From NCBI GenBank assembly GCA_032988165.1, contig JANTQF010000503.1, positions 1 through 19,782 of the forward strand: a DNA stretch of 19,782 nucleotides, written 5' to 3'. This document shows positions 9,385 to 17,029 of this stretch, in pieces; position 1 is the stretch's first letter, and each line of letters opens with the position of its first letter. This stretch comes from Emmonsiellopsis sp. PD_33 (taxonomy: Eukaryota; Ascomycota; Eurotiomycetes; Onygenales; Ajellomycetaceae). Under the pieces are notes generated by a model that was given only the letters and a program-made list of their open reading frames with translations, did not search any database and was not told the origin of the DNA. Position numbers and translations under genes: made by a program.

Positions 9385-10466
9385 ATGTCATCCCGGCTGG
9401 TAGGTGCGCGCTACGGCAAGGACAATGTCCGCGTCTACAAGGTCCATCGCGACGAGGCCTCTGGAGTGCAGACCGTGGTGGAGATGACGGTATGCGTGCT
9501 GCTTGAGGGCGAAATCGATGTCTCGTAAGCTCCCCCTCCCTCCAGGAGTAAACGATCGCCAATCTAACACAAATGACACCTCAACAGCTACACACAAGCC
9601 GACAACAGTGTCGTCGTCGCCACCGATAGCATGAAAAACACCGTCTACATCATGGCCAAACTCCACCCCGTCACCCCGCCCGAACTCTTCGCCTCGATTC
9701 TCGGCACCCACTTCGTCGAAACCTATTCCCACATCCACACCGCTCACATCAGCATTGTCACCCACCGCTGGACCCGCATGACCTTGGACAACGTCCCCCA
9801 CCCGCACTCCTTCCTCCGCGACGGCACCGAAACCCGCAATGTAAACGCCACCATCACCGAGAGCAAGGGCATAGAAATAACATCCGCCATCTCCGGCCTG
9901 ACCGTACTGAAAAGCACAAACTCGCAATTCCACAGCTTCATCCGCGACGAATTCACCACGCTGCCAGAGACGTGGGATCGGATCCTCAGCACGGACGTCG
10001 ACGCGAGCTGGACATGGGAACCCTTTGCGAATCTAGATGCGGTAAAAGCGGACATTCCAAAGTTTGACGCCACGTGGAGCGCAGCTCGAGATATCACCTT
10101 GAAGACGTTTGCGGCGGAGAATAGCCCCAGCGTGCAGAATACGATGTATAAGATGGCGGACCAGATATTGGCGGCGGAGCCGTCGGTGGCGTTGGTGGAT
10201 TATTCGTTGCCGAATAAACACTATTTTGAAGTTGGTGAGTTTTGTCCATTTTCTTTTCTACTTTCTTGATTTCTTGTGACATCTATAGAGCATGAATATG
10301 CGCTAACCCTCGCTTCCCCCCCCCACCCCCAGACTTGAGCTGGCACAAGGGTATCAAGAACACCGGCAAGGACGCGGAGGTCTACGCCCCGCAGTCCGGG
10401 CCCAACGGCCTTATCAAATGTAGCGTTGGCAGGAACGGAGAGCGCCGGGAGAGCTCGAAGCTATGA
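9385..10466 (+). CDS. uaZ: Urate oxidase (uricase), peroxisomal
   Basis: Exons are 9385-9524, 9588-10234 and 10333-10466, with introns of 63 and 98 nt (donors GTAAGC and GTGAGT). The 306-aa product is collinear with the Aspergillus uricases (about 302 aa). Uricase oxidises uric acid to 5-hydroxyisourate using O2 and no cofactor, the step of purine breakdown that leads to allantoin. The catalytic residues known from the A. flavus enzyme (Lys10, Thr57, His256) correspond to Lys12, Thr59 and His258 here, so activity is expected. The last three residues are Ser-Lys-Leu, a type 1 peroxisomal targeting signal. The start fits the family, which begins a few residues before the Ala-Arg-Tyr-Gly-Lys motif. 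The gene diverges from Rictor and converges on uL13m. The symbol follows A. nidulans uaZ. Upstream UaY- and AreA-type sites agree with purine induction and nitrogen control. Confidence 0.97.
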
Positions 10467-11121
10467 TATGATGGGAATCATCCTCCCGGAGAGATGGTTA
10501 GCGGTTGATTTTCTTTCTTTCCTTTTTTTTTTTGGACTTTCGATTATTTAGTTTACTACTCATCATGCAAGTGGAAAGGAAAGGAGAAAGGAAAGGAAAG
10601 GGGCTGGATCCGGTGTTTTGTATTCAGGGCGCCCATTCGTTATTTTTTTTTTCGGCCCCCTTTACTCTCGTTTTTCTGCTTTAAACAGCGCAACATACAT
10701 AGGTTTACATTTTTTTTTTCCTTTTCGCTATTTATGGTGATACATGTACCAACCATGCTCTCTCGCTACGTGTGTTCTTTTCCGGCTGCTATTTAGCTAT
10801 ACCAGTATTTGTTAGAGGAGAGATCAAATCGAGCAATTATGTTATGACGAAGGTAGCAGATAACAAAGAATATTGGGTTTATAGAGGTAGTTGGTAGTCT
10901 ACAGAGTAGTGTATATAATACATAAAATTCCGGGGTAAAAAAAGGAGGATAGATAAAAACACAAATACAGAAAAAGAAATAGAAAATGGTTGGGTTCTCC
11001 CGGTTTATACTCCCTGTATGCCAAAAAAAAAAAAAAAAAAAAACCGGCAAAGCAAGCAAGCAAGCAAACAAACAAACAAATAATACATAAAATAACAAAT
11101 AAAACAAAAGGCATCCATCAT
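10467..11121. other. Convergent 3' flanks of uricase and uL13m
   Basis: These 655 nt lie between the stop codons of two convergent genes and hold no credible coding frame. They contain several T tracts, a purine-rich GGAAA-type run near 10574-10601, a 21-base A tract at 11023-11043, and a tetranucleotide repeat at 11048-11080. These fit AT-rich 3' untranslated and termination sequence for both transcripts. The minus-strand frames here are Phe-rich translations of the tracts and are not genes. Confidence 0.6.
11023..11080. repeat. A21 tract followed by AAGC/AAAC tetranucleotide repeats
   Basis: A run of 21 A residues (11023-11043) is followed by about four AAGC units grading into three AAAC units. 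It lies in the 3' flank of uL13m, where it would read as T-rich on the sense strand. It looks like simple-sequence DNA. Confidence 0.85.
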
Positions 11122-11844
11122 CTATGCAGACTCCTTAGCCTTCTCCTTCTCAAACGCCTCAATAACCTCCGGCCGGCTGGCAATCACACTCTTCCCGCCC
11201 AGCGTGATGATGTTCTTCTTATACGGATGCGCCTGCCCTTCGAAAGCTGTATACAAGTAAGAGACCGAAAACCATTAGCCACATGCAATCCACATCCATA
11301 AACCTTTAAAAAAAAAGAGAAAAAAAACCCACCCTTCAACCTCGCCAACCTCTTCTCCCTCAGCCGATTCTTCGGCAACATCCCCTTAACCGCCTTCCTC
11401 AACACCTCCGCACCCCCCCACTTCTCCATCATCTTATCCATCGTCATACTCTTCAGACTGCCGGGCCGCGTGTTGTGCGTGTAGTACTTCTTCTGCATCC
11501 GCTTCTTGCCCGTCGTGTGCAGGTCCGAGCAGCCCACGGCCACCACGTAGTCGCCGCAGTCGCTCGAGGGGTCCCAGATCGGCTTGTGCTTGCCCATGAG
11601 GAAGATGGCGATGGAGGAGGCGACGCGCCCGAGGCTGCGCGGGTCGTTGGAGAGGTCGATGTGGTGCCAGGCGCGCGAGTAGGCGAGGCGAGTCTGTTGG
11701 CGGGTTAGATGGGGTGTGGTGTGGTGTGGTGGGGGGTTGAGGGGCGGGTTGGGAAGGGGTTTTTTTTTTCATATTTTATGCCGAGGAGAATGTGAGGAGG
11801 GGAAGGGCATTGCATTGACTTACCCGTCCGACGGTCTGCGACAT
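11122..11844 (-). CDS. Mitochondrial large-subunit ribosomal protein uL13m
   Basis: Exons are 11844-11824 (only 21 nt, seven codons), 11693-11333 and 11246-11122; introns are 130 and 86 nt (donors GTAAGT and GTGGGT). The joined product is 168 aa. It matches the bacterial/mitochondrial L13 family (yeast MRPL23): the Trp-His-His-Ile-Asp start, an Asp-Pro-Arg-Ser-Leu-Gly-Arg segment, the Met-Gly-Lys-His-Lys-Pro motif, the Asp-Cys-Gly-Asp-Tyr-Val-Val strand and the signature Gly-Met-Leu-Pro-Lys-Asn. It is an rRNA-binding protein of the mitochondrial 54S subunit and differs from the cytosolic eukaryotic uL13 (L16/L13a). No cleavable presequence is obvious, as is common for this family. The tiny first exon is supported by its seven residues, which fit the family N-terminus. 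It is divergent from uS9 across 421 nt. Confidence 0.93.
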
Positions 11845-12265
11845 TGTTGCGGGATTGGACTGGCTATCGATTCATCGGGGGTTGGGCGGGAGCTGGGTTG
11901 AGGGATGGAGGGACTCGGCGTATCCCGGCGCAACAAGAGTCTATCGATCCCCGGGGTACGTGGCGAGGTCGGCAAGAGGCAATGGGGCCGTAATCGAGTG
12001 CGTCCCGGCGTGTATTGTCCTATATCAATATATCAAGATCTCGAGGTGTCCAAGATGAGGTTTGGGGCTGGCGGCGCCAACTTTGCGCGTCACGTGACGC
12101 TACCCTAGCGCACACACTAAGCGAGCCGCCGCACACCTCCGAGTTTGGGAAAAATCGCCCATTGAAGCTGCGAGAAACGACGACGACGACCACGACCATC
12201 TTCCACCCTCTGTTCAACCCGCCCGGCCCCCCGTTCGACAGAGCCATCCGACCCCTCGAGACACC
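11845..12265. promoter_or_regulatory. Bidirectional promoter region between uL13m and uS9
   Basis: This 421-nt region separates two divergent ribosomal-protein genes, one mitochondrial and one cytosolic, so both cores must lie within it. Its notable part is 12065-12108: GGGCTGGC (12065-12072), GGCGCCAA (12073-12080), the palindrome GTCACGTGAC (12089-12098, an E-box of the Cbf1 type) and CCCTAG (12103-12108, Tbf1/telobox-like). All lie 158-201 nt before the uS9 ATG. Three of these words recur upstream of uS11. Confidence 0.55.
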
Positions 12266-13086
12266 ATGGCTACTACTCAGAGTGTGCAATGCTTCGGCAA
12301 GAAGAAGACAGGTACGGATTGGTCCGGTCCTTGGGGTTTGCGCGGTCAAGAGATGGAGAGATATGGATATGGATATACGGATCTATGGATGGTTTATGCT
12401 GACATGTGGAATTTCTGATCTGTAGCTACTGCTGTCGCCCACTGCAAGGTACGAAAAAACCGACCGATTCCCAGAGCATGGACGAAGATTTGGCGATTTG
12501 GAGACCACATATCGAATACATGGGATGTGATGGGATATCGGACATATAACTGACTCGATTGCGGAATTACAGGCGGGCAAAGGTCTCATCAAGGTCAACG
12601 GCCAGCCCCTGGCTCTCACCCAGCCAGAGATCCTTAGATTCAAGGTTAGATTCGCCCTTCCATGCGTTCGAGAATTGGGATATCAAGGCGGGATATGGAG
12701 CGTGGGGGAATGCAAGAAAAAAATGCCGTATGGGGCGCACAGAGAAGAAAAGAACAAAACCCGCTGAGACAGTCCGATTCTACTTCGAATAACAGGTCTA
12801 CGAACCCCTCCTCATCGTCGGCCTTGACAAATTCGCCGGCGTCGACATCCGCGTCCGCGTCACCGGCGGTGGTCACACCTCGCAGATCTACGCCATCAGA
12901 CAAGCCATCGCCAAGTCGATAGTCGCCTACTACCAGAAATACGTCGACGAGCACGCCAAGAACCAGCTCAAGCAGGCCCTCGTGCAGTACGACAGAACCC
13001 TCCTCGTCGCCGATAACAGACGCGCTGAGCCAAAGAAGTTCGGCGGTCCCGGTGCCCGTGCCCGTTACCAAAAGTCTTACCGTTAA
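12266..13086 (+). CDS. Cytosolic 40S ribosomal protein uS9 (S16)
   Basis: Exons are 12266-12311, 12426-12448 (a 23-nt microexon), 12573-12644 and 12796-13086. Introns are 114, 124 and 151 nt, with donors GTACGG, GTACGA and GTTAGA. The product is 143 aa, the usual length for eukaryotic S16. Diagnostic stretches are the Gln-Cys-Phe-Gly-Lys-Lys-Lys-Thr start, Ala-Val-Ala-His-Cys-Lys across the microexon, and the basic C-terminus ending Lys-Ser-Tyr-Arg. The protein is a core component of the small-subunit head; its C-terminal tail reaches the P-site tRNA. The microexon is required: skipping it removes 23 nt, shifts the frame and deletes conserved residues. A crowded promoter with E-box and CCCTA motifs lies upstream and is probably shared with uL13m. 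Confidence 0.97.
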
Positions 13087-13520
13087 GCGGTTGGCCGTTT
13101 TGTTTGCGGGGGTTTGCGTTGGGAGGTGGCAGAAGGAAAAAGGTGTGTGTGTCTGTGGGCTACGGGTTTGCTACGCTGTTATGTGGTGTGCGGCCTGGCT
13201 CTGCGGAGGTGTTTGGGAATAATGGATCTGTATCTATCGGTTGGGGTGGTGGCCGGGACCTAGCTCTTTTTTTTATTTGATGATCTGCTAGGGATAGAAT
13301 AGGCAAGGCCATTTTTTCCGCCAAATTTCATTTCTTTTTCGTTCCTTGTTTTCTGTTCTCCTTTTACGGCTGCTCAGACAACTATTCGGGGATTCATGTG
13401 TGTTTTGTGACATGATTACGGCGGAGCATACCTCGGAATAAAAAGGGGTGGAACCCATCCATGGCATGGCATATTTACAATTTGCGCTGAAGGAGAAACT
13501 AGATCTCTGCAAAAGCTCGC
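13087..13520. other. Convergent 3' flanks of uS9 and the Aar2-like gene
   Basis: These 434 nt contain no credible gene. The uS9 stop is followed by GT-rich DNA and a T tract near 13266-13274, typical of a fungal 3' end. The rest is T-rich DNA downstream of the minus-strand Aar2-like gene. Confidence 0.55.
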
Positions 13521-15083
13521 TCATTGCAACATCCCCTCTGCGGAATCCATATCGACATCTGGCACCTCTTCCCCCTCCTCTCCATCACTCTCTTCTGTCC
13601 CCAATTTCCCCTCCCCCAAATCAACAACAACAGGGGCATACTCGCCCATCTCATCCTCCTCCTCAGCCCCCTCGACAGCCATCTCCACCATCTCCCCATC
13701 CTCCAACTCCAACATGCCCCTCCTCACCACATTCCCCCTCCTCAACTCCCACCCATACTCCCCCTTCACCCACTCCTCCAACAGGCCCAACTCCCTCTTA
13801 ACCCCCGCAACTTCATCAACCGCAAACTCCTCATCAACCACCCTCCTCAACCCCACAAGCAACTTTTTCAAAAACACCCCCCCATCATCCCCATCCATCT
13901 CAAACAACCCCCCCTCAACATCCTCAAAATGCCTCAGCTGTAACCTCACCAGCCGCAAGACAGAAACAAAAAACCCCTCGCGCTCCTTACACGCCGCGCG
14001 ACACGTGAATATCAACCCCAACAACCGCTTCCACTGCTCCAGACACGAGAAATTCATCAGCGTAAGAACCATCAGGAACGTAAATTGTAGTTCACCCAGT
14101 ATCTGCGCCTCCCCCTCCCCCTCCTTCCCCCCATCACCCCTCCCCGCAAACCCCGCAATAACCTCGCCCAACGCCCACGACCGATCCTGCGCCGCCTGCG
14201 TCCGCTCCCTCCCCACCGCACCCGCCCGCCACGTCCGCTTCAAGTCGACGGGGAGGAACCGCAGCTCCTTGTCCTCCGCACCAGCTGCCGCGCCCTCGCC
14301 GCCGAGAGATAGCGCGCTGGATACCTCGGCGGCGGAGAGGCCGGGGATCTCATCGCGGTCGCGCGACGCGGAGCTGCCGGAGGATATTGTCCAGCGGGCT
14401 GGTTGCGGTTGGGATTGGGATTGGGACTGGGACTGGGACTGGGACTGGGACTCTGTGTTGGTGTTGGCGGACGATGGTGGTGCGGGGGGGTTTGGGGTTG
14501 GGTTTCCGAGGATGCGCGAGAGGACGGCGGGGGTGATGTGGGTTGTTAGATGGGGCCAGTCGGAGATTGAGGTCGATGTTGAGGTTGAGGGTGAAGGTGA
14601 AAGTGACGGTGACGGTGAACCTGATGGGCTCTGTGTATATTCCCCCTGCGGATGCATGGTTATCTCCAGCCTATTCCCCTTCTTCGGCGGTGGCCTCTGT
14701 TCTCCCTGCTGCTGGCCGCTGGGATACGCCAATAGTCCACCATCCTGCCATATCCGGCCCAGATTCGCGCGTAGCCGCATCGCCTCCTGTCGTCCCTCTT
14801 CCGTCCGTTCGTCGACGGGGACTACGGATTCGACATTGCCGTCCCATTTGCGTAGGTGGATTTCGACACCGGTGTTGGTGTTCGGGCGGATGAAGAACCA
14901 CTCCCCGTTCCGCAGGGAGAAGCTCTCTGTTGTCCCCGTGTAGAGGAAGTGGGGGCCTGGGGGAAGGTTCTTGATGCCGTGGAAGCTTGGTGTTGTGGTG
15001 AAGGAGAGGAGGTCGATGCCAATGAGGGTTTTGGCGGGGAGGGAGGTGAGGAGGAGGGTTGGCGTGGGGGTTAGAGAGGTCAT
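13521..15083 (-). CDS. Aar2-family U5 snRNP assembly factor
   Basis: A single uninterrupted frame of 520 aa. The N-terminal domain carries the family signature near residues 15-50: a Pro-Ala-Lys-Thr-Leu-Ile-Gly-Ile-Asp stretch, Phe-His-Gly-Ile-Lys, then Pro-Pro-Gly-Pro-His-Phe-Leu-Tyr. A Ser/Pro-rich linker (about 150-245) holds a perfect Ser-Gln dipeptide repeat at 212-225. The C-terminal helical domain runs from about 295 to 480 and includes a hydrophobic helix at 332-348, ending in an acidic tail. In yeast, Aar2 binds Prp8 in the cytoplasm, keeps Brr2 off immature U5 snRNP, and is released during maturation in the nucleus; phosphorylation of Aar2 helps trigger this. The enlarged linker makes it longer than yeast Aar2 (355 aa). 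The gene has no intron, whereas most of its neighbours do. The ATG at 15083 precedes the conserved domain by about 15 residues, as expected. Confidence 0.9.
   Translation of the reverse strand: MTSLTPTPTLLLTSLPAKTLIGIDLLSFTTTPSFHGIKNLPPGPHFLYTGTTESFSLRNGEWFFIRPNTNTGVEIHLRKWDGNVESVVPVDERTEEGRQEAMRLRANLGRIWQDGGLLAYPSGQQQGEQRPPPKKGNRLEITMHPQGEYTQSPSGSPSPSLSPSPSTSTSTSISDWPHLTTHITPAVLSRILGNPTPNPPAPPSSANTNTESQSQSQSQSQSQSQPQPARWTISSGSSASRDRDEIPGLSAAEVSSALSLGGEGAAAGAEDKELRFLPVDLKRTWRAGAVGRERTQAAQDRSWALGEVIAGFAGRGDGGKEGEGEAQILGELQFTFLMVLTLMNFSCLEQWKRLLGLIFTCRAACKEREGFFVSVLRLVRLQLRHFEDVEGGLFEMDGDDGGVFLKKLLVGLRRVVDEEFAVDEVAGVKRELGLLEEWVKGEYGWELRRGNVVRRGMLELEDGEMVEMAVEGAEEEDEMGEYAPVVVDLGEGKLGTEESDGEEGEEVPDVDMDSAEGMLQ
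14411..14452. repeat. In-frame hexamer repeat encoding Ser-Gln dipeptides
   Basis: Seven tandem hexamers on the plus strand (two GGGATT, five GGGACT) encode, on the minus strand, a Ser-Gln repeat in the linker of the Aar2-like protein. Because the unit is six bases, copy changes keep the frame, so the tract can vary in length without breaking the gene. Confidence 0.9.
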
Positions 15084-15797
15084 GGTTGGATGGGTTAGAG
15101 TGGGATTGAGAGGGTAGACATCGGGTTGGGTAGTTGAGGATTATGTGGTTTGGTACGGGTTGAGAGCCCTGGAGGGAGGTGGTGATGCGGCGTGGAGGGG
15201 TAAATATTGATAGGGTGTGTTGGCGGGAGATTTTCAGTCCCGATTCTGCCGTCAATGGAAATATTTTCCACGGGGTACAAGGTGAGAAGAGATTTCTCTT
15301 ATGAAGGTGAGAAGATAGGCTAGACTATCCTGAGTATACAGCTGTGTGGTGCTGAGATGTTGATGTTTGCGAAATTACATCATTGGCTCACGAAGGGTTT
15401 GGCGGGGCAAAATTTTGACAAAAAATCTCTACGATGACAATCCATCAACTACGACTACTATGTCTGCAATTACACAAACAATAGAAACAGTAACAGTGAT
15501 GAGAATCTCTAGTTATCATTAATTGTCTCGAGAACTCATAAAAAAGCCAGCAAACTGTAGTCAACAGCCGTTTAAAAGCTGCCGCAGCTTGCCTAGCAGG
15601 GAAAATGCTATATGAACAAAATCCACAAGGGGGGAAGACCAGGCGTTGCTGCCGTTCTTCGCGTTTATTCCATCCACATATGCAAACAGATATCCATGGT
15701 AGATACCCGCGCAATCCATCCTTGCTCCAGGCGCAATAGCAGTAGGTGTAGTAGCCGCCTTGCGATGGGAAAGCTGGAGAGTATGAGCGTTGCCCGC
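15084..15797. other. Intergenic: promoter of the Aar2-like gene and 3' flank of uS11
   Basis: This 714-nt stretch lies between two minus-strand genes. The part next to 15083 should be the Aar2-like promoter; I see no clear TATA box. The part next to 15797 is the uS11 3' untranslated region. A 118-codon minus-strand frame crosses most of it, but it begins at a GTG overlapping the uS11 stop, is Cys/Tyr/Ser-rich, and is not believed to be coding. Confidence 0.55.
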
Positions 15798-16496
15798 TCA
15801 CAGACGACGACCACGGCGACCACCCTTCCGGCGGGTAGAGTCGGAGGGAGTGGGGGTCACGTCCTCGATTCTGCCAATGCGCATGCCGGAACGGGCAAGG
15901 GCACGGAGGGCAGACTGGGCACCGGGGCCGGGGGTCTTGGTTCCGTTACCTATGCGGGTTGTTAGACTGCTGCGGTATTCGCGGGAGGTGGAATAGGGGT
16001 ATATTGTTCCAACATACCACCAGTGGCGCGGATCTTGATGTGGAGAGCGTTGATGCCCAGCTCCTTGCAGCGGGCGGCAACGTCCTGGGCAGCCAACATA
16101 GCAGCGTAGGGCGAGGATTCGTCACGGTCAGCCTTGACCTTCATACCACCGGTGACACGGCAGATGGTTTCGCGGCCACTGGAATCACCCAGGTTAGCCT
16201 CTATTCTACATATTGTACCTTGGTTCCAGCGAGCATCGCCAGACTGTCACGTCTGGGGGGTCGAATTGGAGCGCGGAAAGGGCGCGGCGGAGGAAACGAA
16301 CCTGAGATCGGTGACGTGGACGAAGGTATCGTTGAACGAGGCGAAGATACGGGCGACGCCGAAAACGAGCTTCCCTGTGCGGAGTTAGACATTGCGCGGG
16401 GCGTTTGAGAGCGCGGATTGACGTACCATCTCCGGCGAGAGGGCCGAGAGAGATGTTCTCGTTAGCGGGACGGGCAACCTTCTGCTTGGGGGCCAT
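15798..16496 (-). CDS. Cytosolic 40S ribosomal protein uS11 (S14)
   Basis: Exons are 16496-16427, 16374-16302, 16178-16018 and 15949-15798; introns are 52, 123 and 68 nt (donors GTACGT, GTTCGT and GTATGT). The joined 151-aa protein matches eukaryotic S14 throughout: a Lys-Leu-Val-Phe-Gly-Val-Ala-Arg-Ile-Phe-Ala-Ser-Phe-Asn-Asp-Thr stretch, the Arg-Val-Thr-Gly-Gly-Met-Lys-Val-Lys-Ala motif, and the basic C-terminus ending Gly-Gly-Arg-Arg-Gly-Arg-Arg-Leu. It binds 18S rRNA in the small-subunit platform; the C-terminal tail is near the mRNA exit. All splice joins fall where the conserved protein demands. It is divergent from prephenate dehydrogenase across 533 nt. TTAGGG/CCCTAA words lie about 95-120 nt upstream of the ATG. 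Confidence 0.97.
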
Positions 16497-16590
16497 TTTT
16501 GCGGTGATGAAAGGGCGGATGTGGTGGATGGTGAAGGGGGAAAAGATCGAGAACATCGCTCATCAAAAGTGAAGAAGGCGGAGTGTGGTG

Positions 16591-16616
16591 TTAGGGCTGG
16601 CCACGCCGTGCCCTAA
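16591..16616. promoter_or_regulatory. Inverted TTAGGG/CCCTAA pair upstream of uS11
   Basis: TTAGGG (16591-16596) and CCCTAA (16611-16616) form an inverted pair with a 14-nt spacer, 95-120 nt before the uS11 ATG. Such telobox-like words are bound by Tbf1-type Myb factors, which regulate ribosomal-protein genes in several fungi. Use here is inferred. Confidence 0.5.
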
Positions 16617-16752
16617 TTGCGTCCCGATTGGGAGTGGTGTCTTGGCCTAGGGCTATCCTGTCAGGTGATGCATCTTGGCGCCAAGGCCTTATTAAGCGAT
16701 CCCCCTTCGGCCTAGCGCCCTGCCCTTCTAACGTATAAATTCCATCCTTCTT

Positions 16753-16759
16753 TGACTCA
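16753..16759. promoter_or_regulatory. TGACTCA, Gcn4/CpcA-type site
   Basis: A perfect copy of the TGACTCA element bound by the bZIP activator of general amino-acid control (Gcn4, CpcA in Aspergillus). It lies 277 nt before the ATG of the tyrosine-pathway gene, a target class for which such control is well known. It is also 13 nt downstream of the distal TATA element, so it would serve the proximal promoter better. Confidence 0.55.
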
Positions 16760-16865
16760 AAAATTTTCTCTTCTCTCCAACCTATCTCAACAACTCAACA
16801 AGCAGCAGACAAAGCCACTCACAGTCTCAGGTTGCACAACACACAGCCCACAGACCTGGCTTTCC

Positions 16866-16936
16866 ATGTCTGTGTCCCCCAGGGTGCCCTGCTGATGTGG
16901 TGTGCACGGGACTTGCGCGCGCTTCTCTCCCTATAA
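16866..16936 (+). other. Two small upstream ORFs overlapping at TGATG
   Basis: The first (16866-16895) encodes 9 residues and ends in TGA; the second starts at the ATG overlapping that stop (16895) and encodes 13 residues, ending in TAA at 16934-16936. They would be in the mRNA only if transcription starts at the distal TATA; the proximal TATA would exclude them. Both are short enough to arise by chance. Confidence 0.3.
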
Positions 16937-16939
16937 ATT
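16933..16939 (+). promoter_or_regulatory. Proximal TATA box of prephenate dehydrogenase
   Basis: TATAAAT lies 91-97 nt before the ATG and is followed by pyrimidine-rich sequence suited to a fungal start region. A distal copy with the same seven bases lies at 16734-16740. The proximal copy would give a leader of about 60 nt, free of upstream ATGs. Confidence 0.5.
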
Positions 16940-17029
16940 GGCTGCCCACCAGCCATTCAGCCGTCTCTCTCATCTTTTCCCACTTTTTTCACTAATAACA
17001 GAGACACTTTTCCAATTACCACATTAGCA

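Larger units (their letters stand above)
16497..17029. promoter_or_regulatory. Divergent promoter region between uS11 and prephenate dehydrogenase
   Basis: These 533 nt must hold both promoters. The uS11 side carries GGGCTGGC, an inverted TTAGGG/CCCTAA pair, TAGGGCTA (16648-16655) and the palindrome TTGGCGCCAA (16675-16684). The prephenate dehydrogenase side carries two TATAAAT elements (16734-16740 and 16933-16939), a TGACTCA site (16753-16759), pyrimidine-rich tracts after each TATA, and two overlapping small ORFs (16866-16936). Confidence 0.6.

Noticed and set aside
9388..9933. 181-codon minus-strand ORF across the uricase exons
   Set aside because: It is antisense to a confidently identified enzyme, Gly/Val/Asp-rich, and without any recognisable feature.
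11023..11043. A21 tract as the scar of a retroposed transcript
   Set aside because: No upstream processed gene copy or flanking target-site duplication is visible; it adjoins simple repeats in a convergent 3' region.
12449..12795. snoRNAs in the uS9 introns
   Set aside because: No intron has a C-box and a D-box with acceptable order and spacing; only isolated CTGA words occur.
13714..14943. 409-codon plus-strand ORF opposite the Aar2-like gene
   Set aside because: Its translation is Ser/Pro-rich with no domain, while the opposite strand encodes a recognisable Aar2 protein. Long antisense frames are expected over GC-rich coding DNA.
15445..15801. 118-codon minus-strand ORF after uS11
   Set aside because: It starts at a GTG overlapping the uS11 stop and is Cys/Tyr/Ser-rich in an odd way; more likely 3' untranslated sequence.
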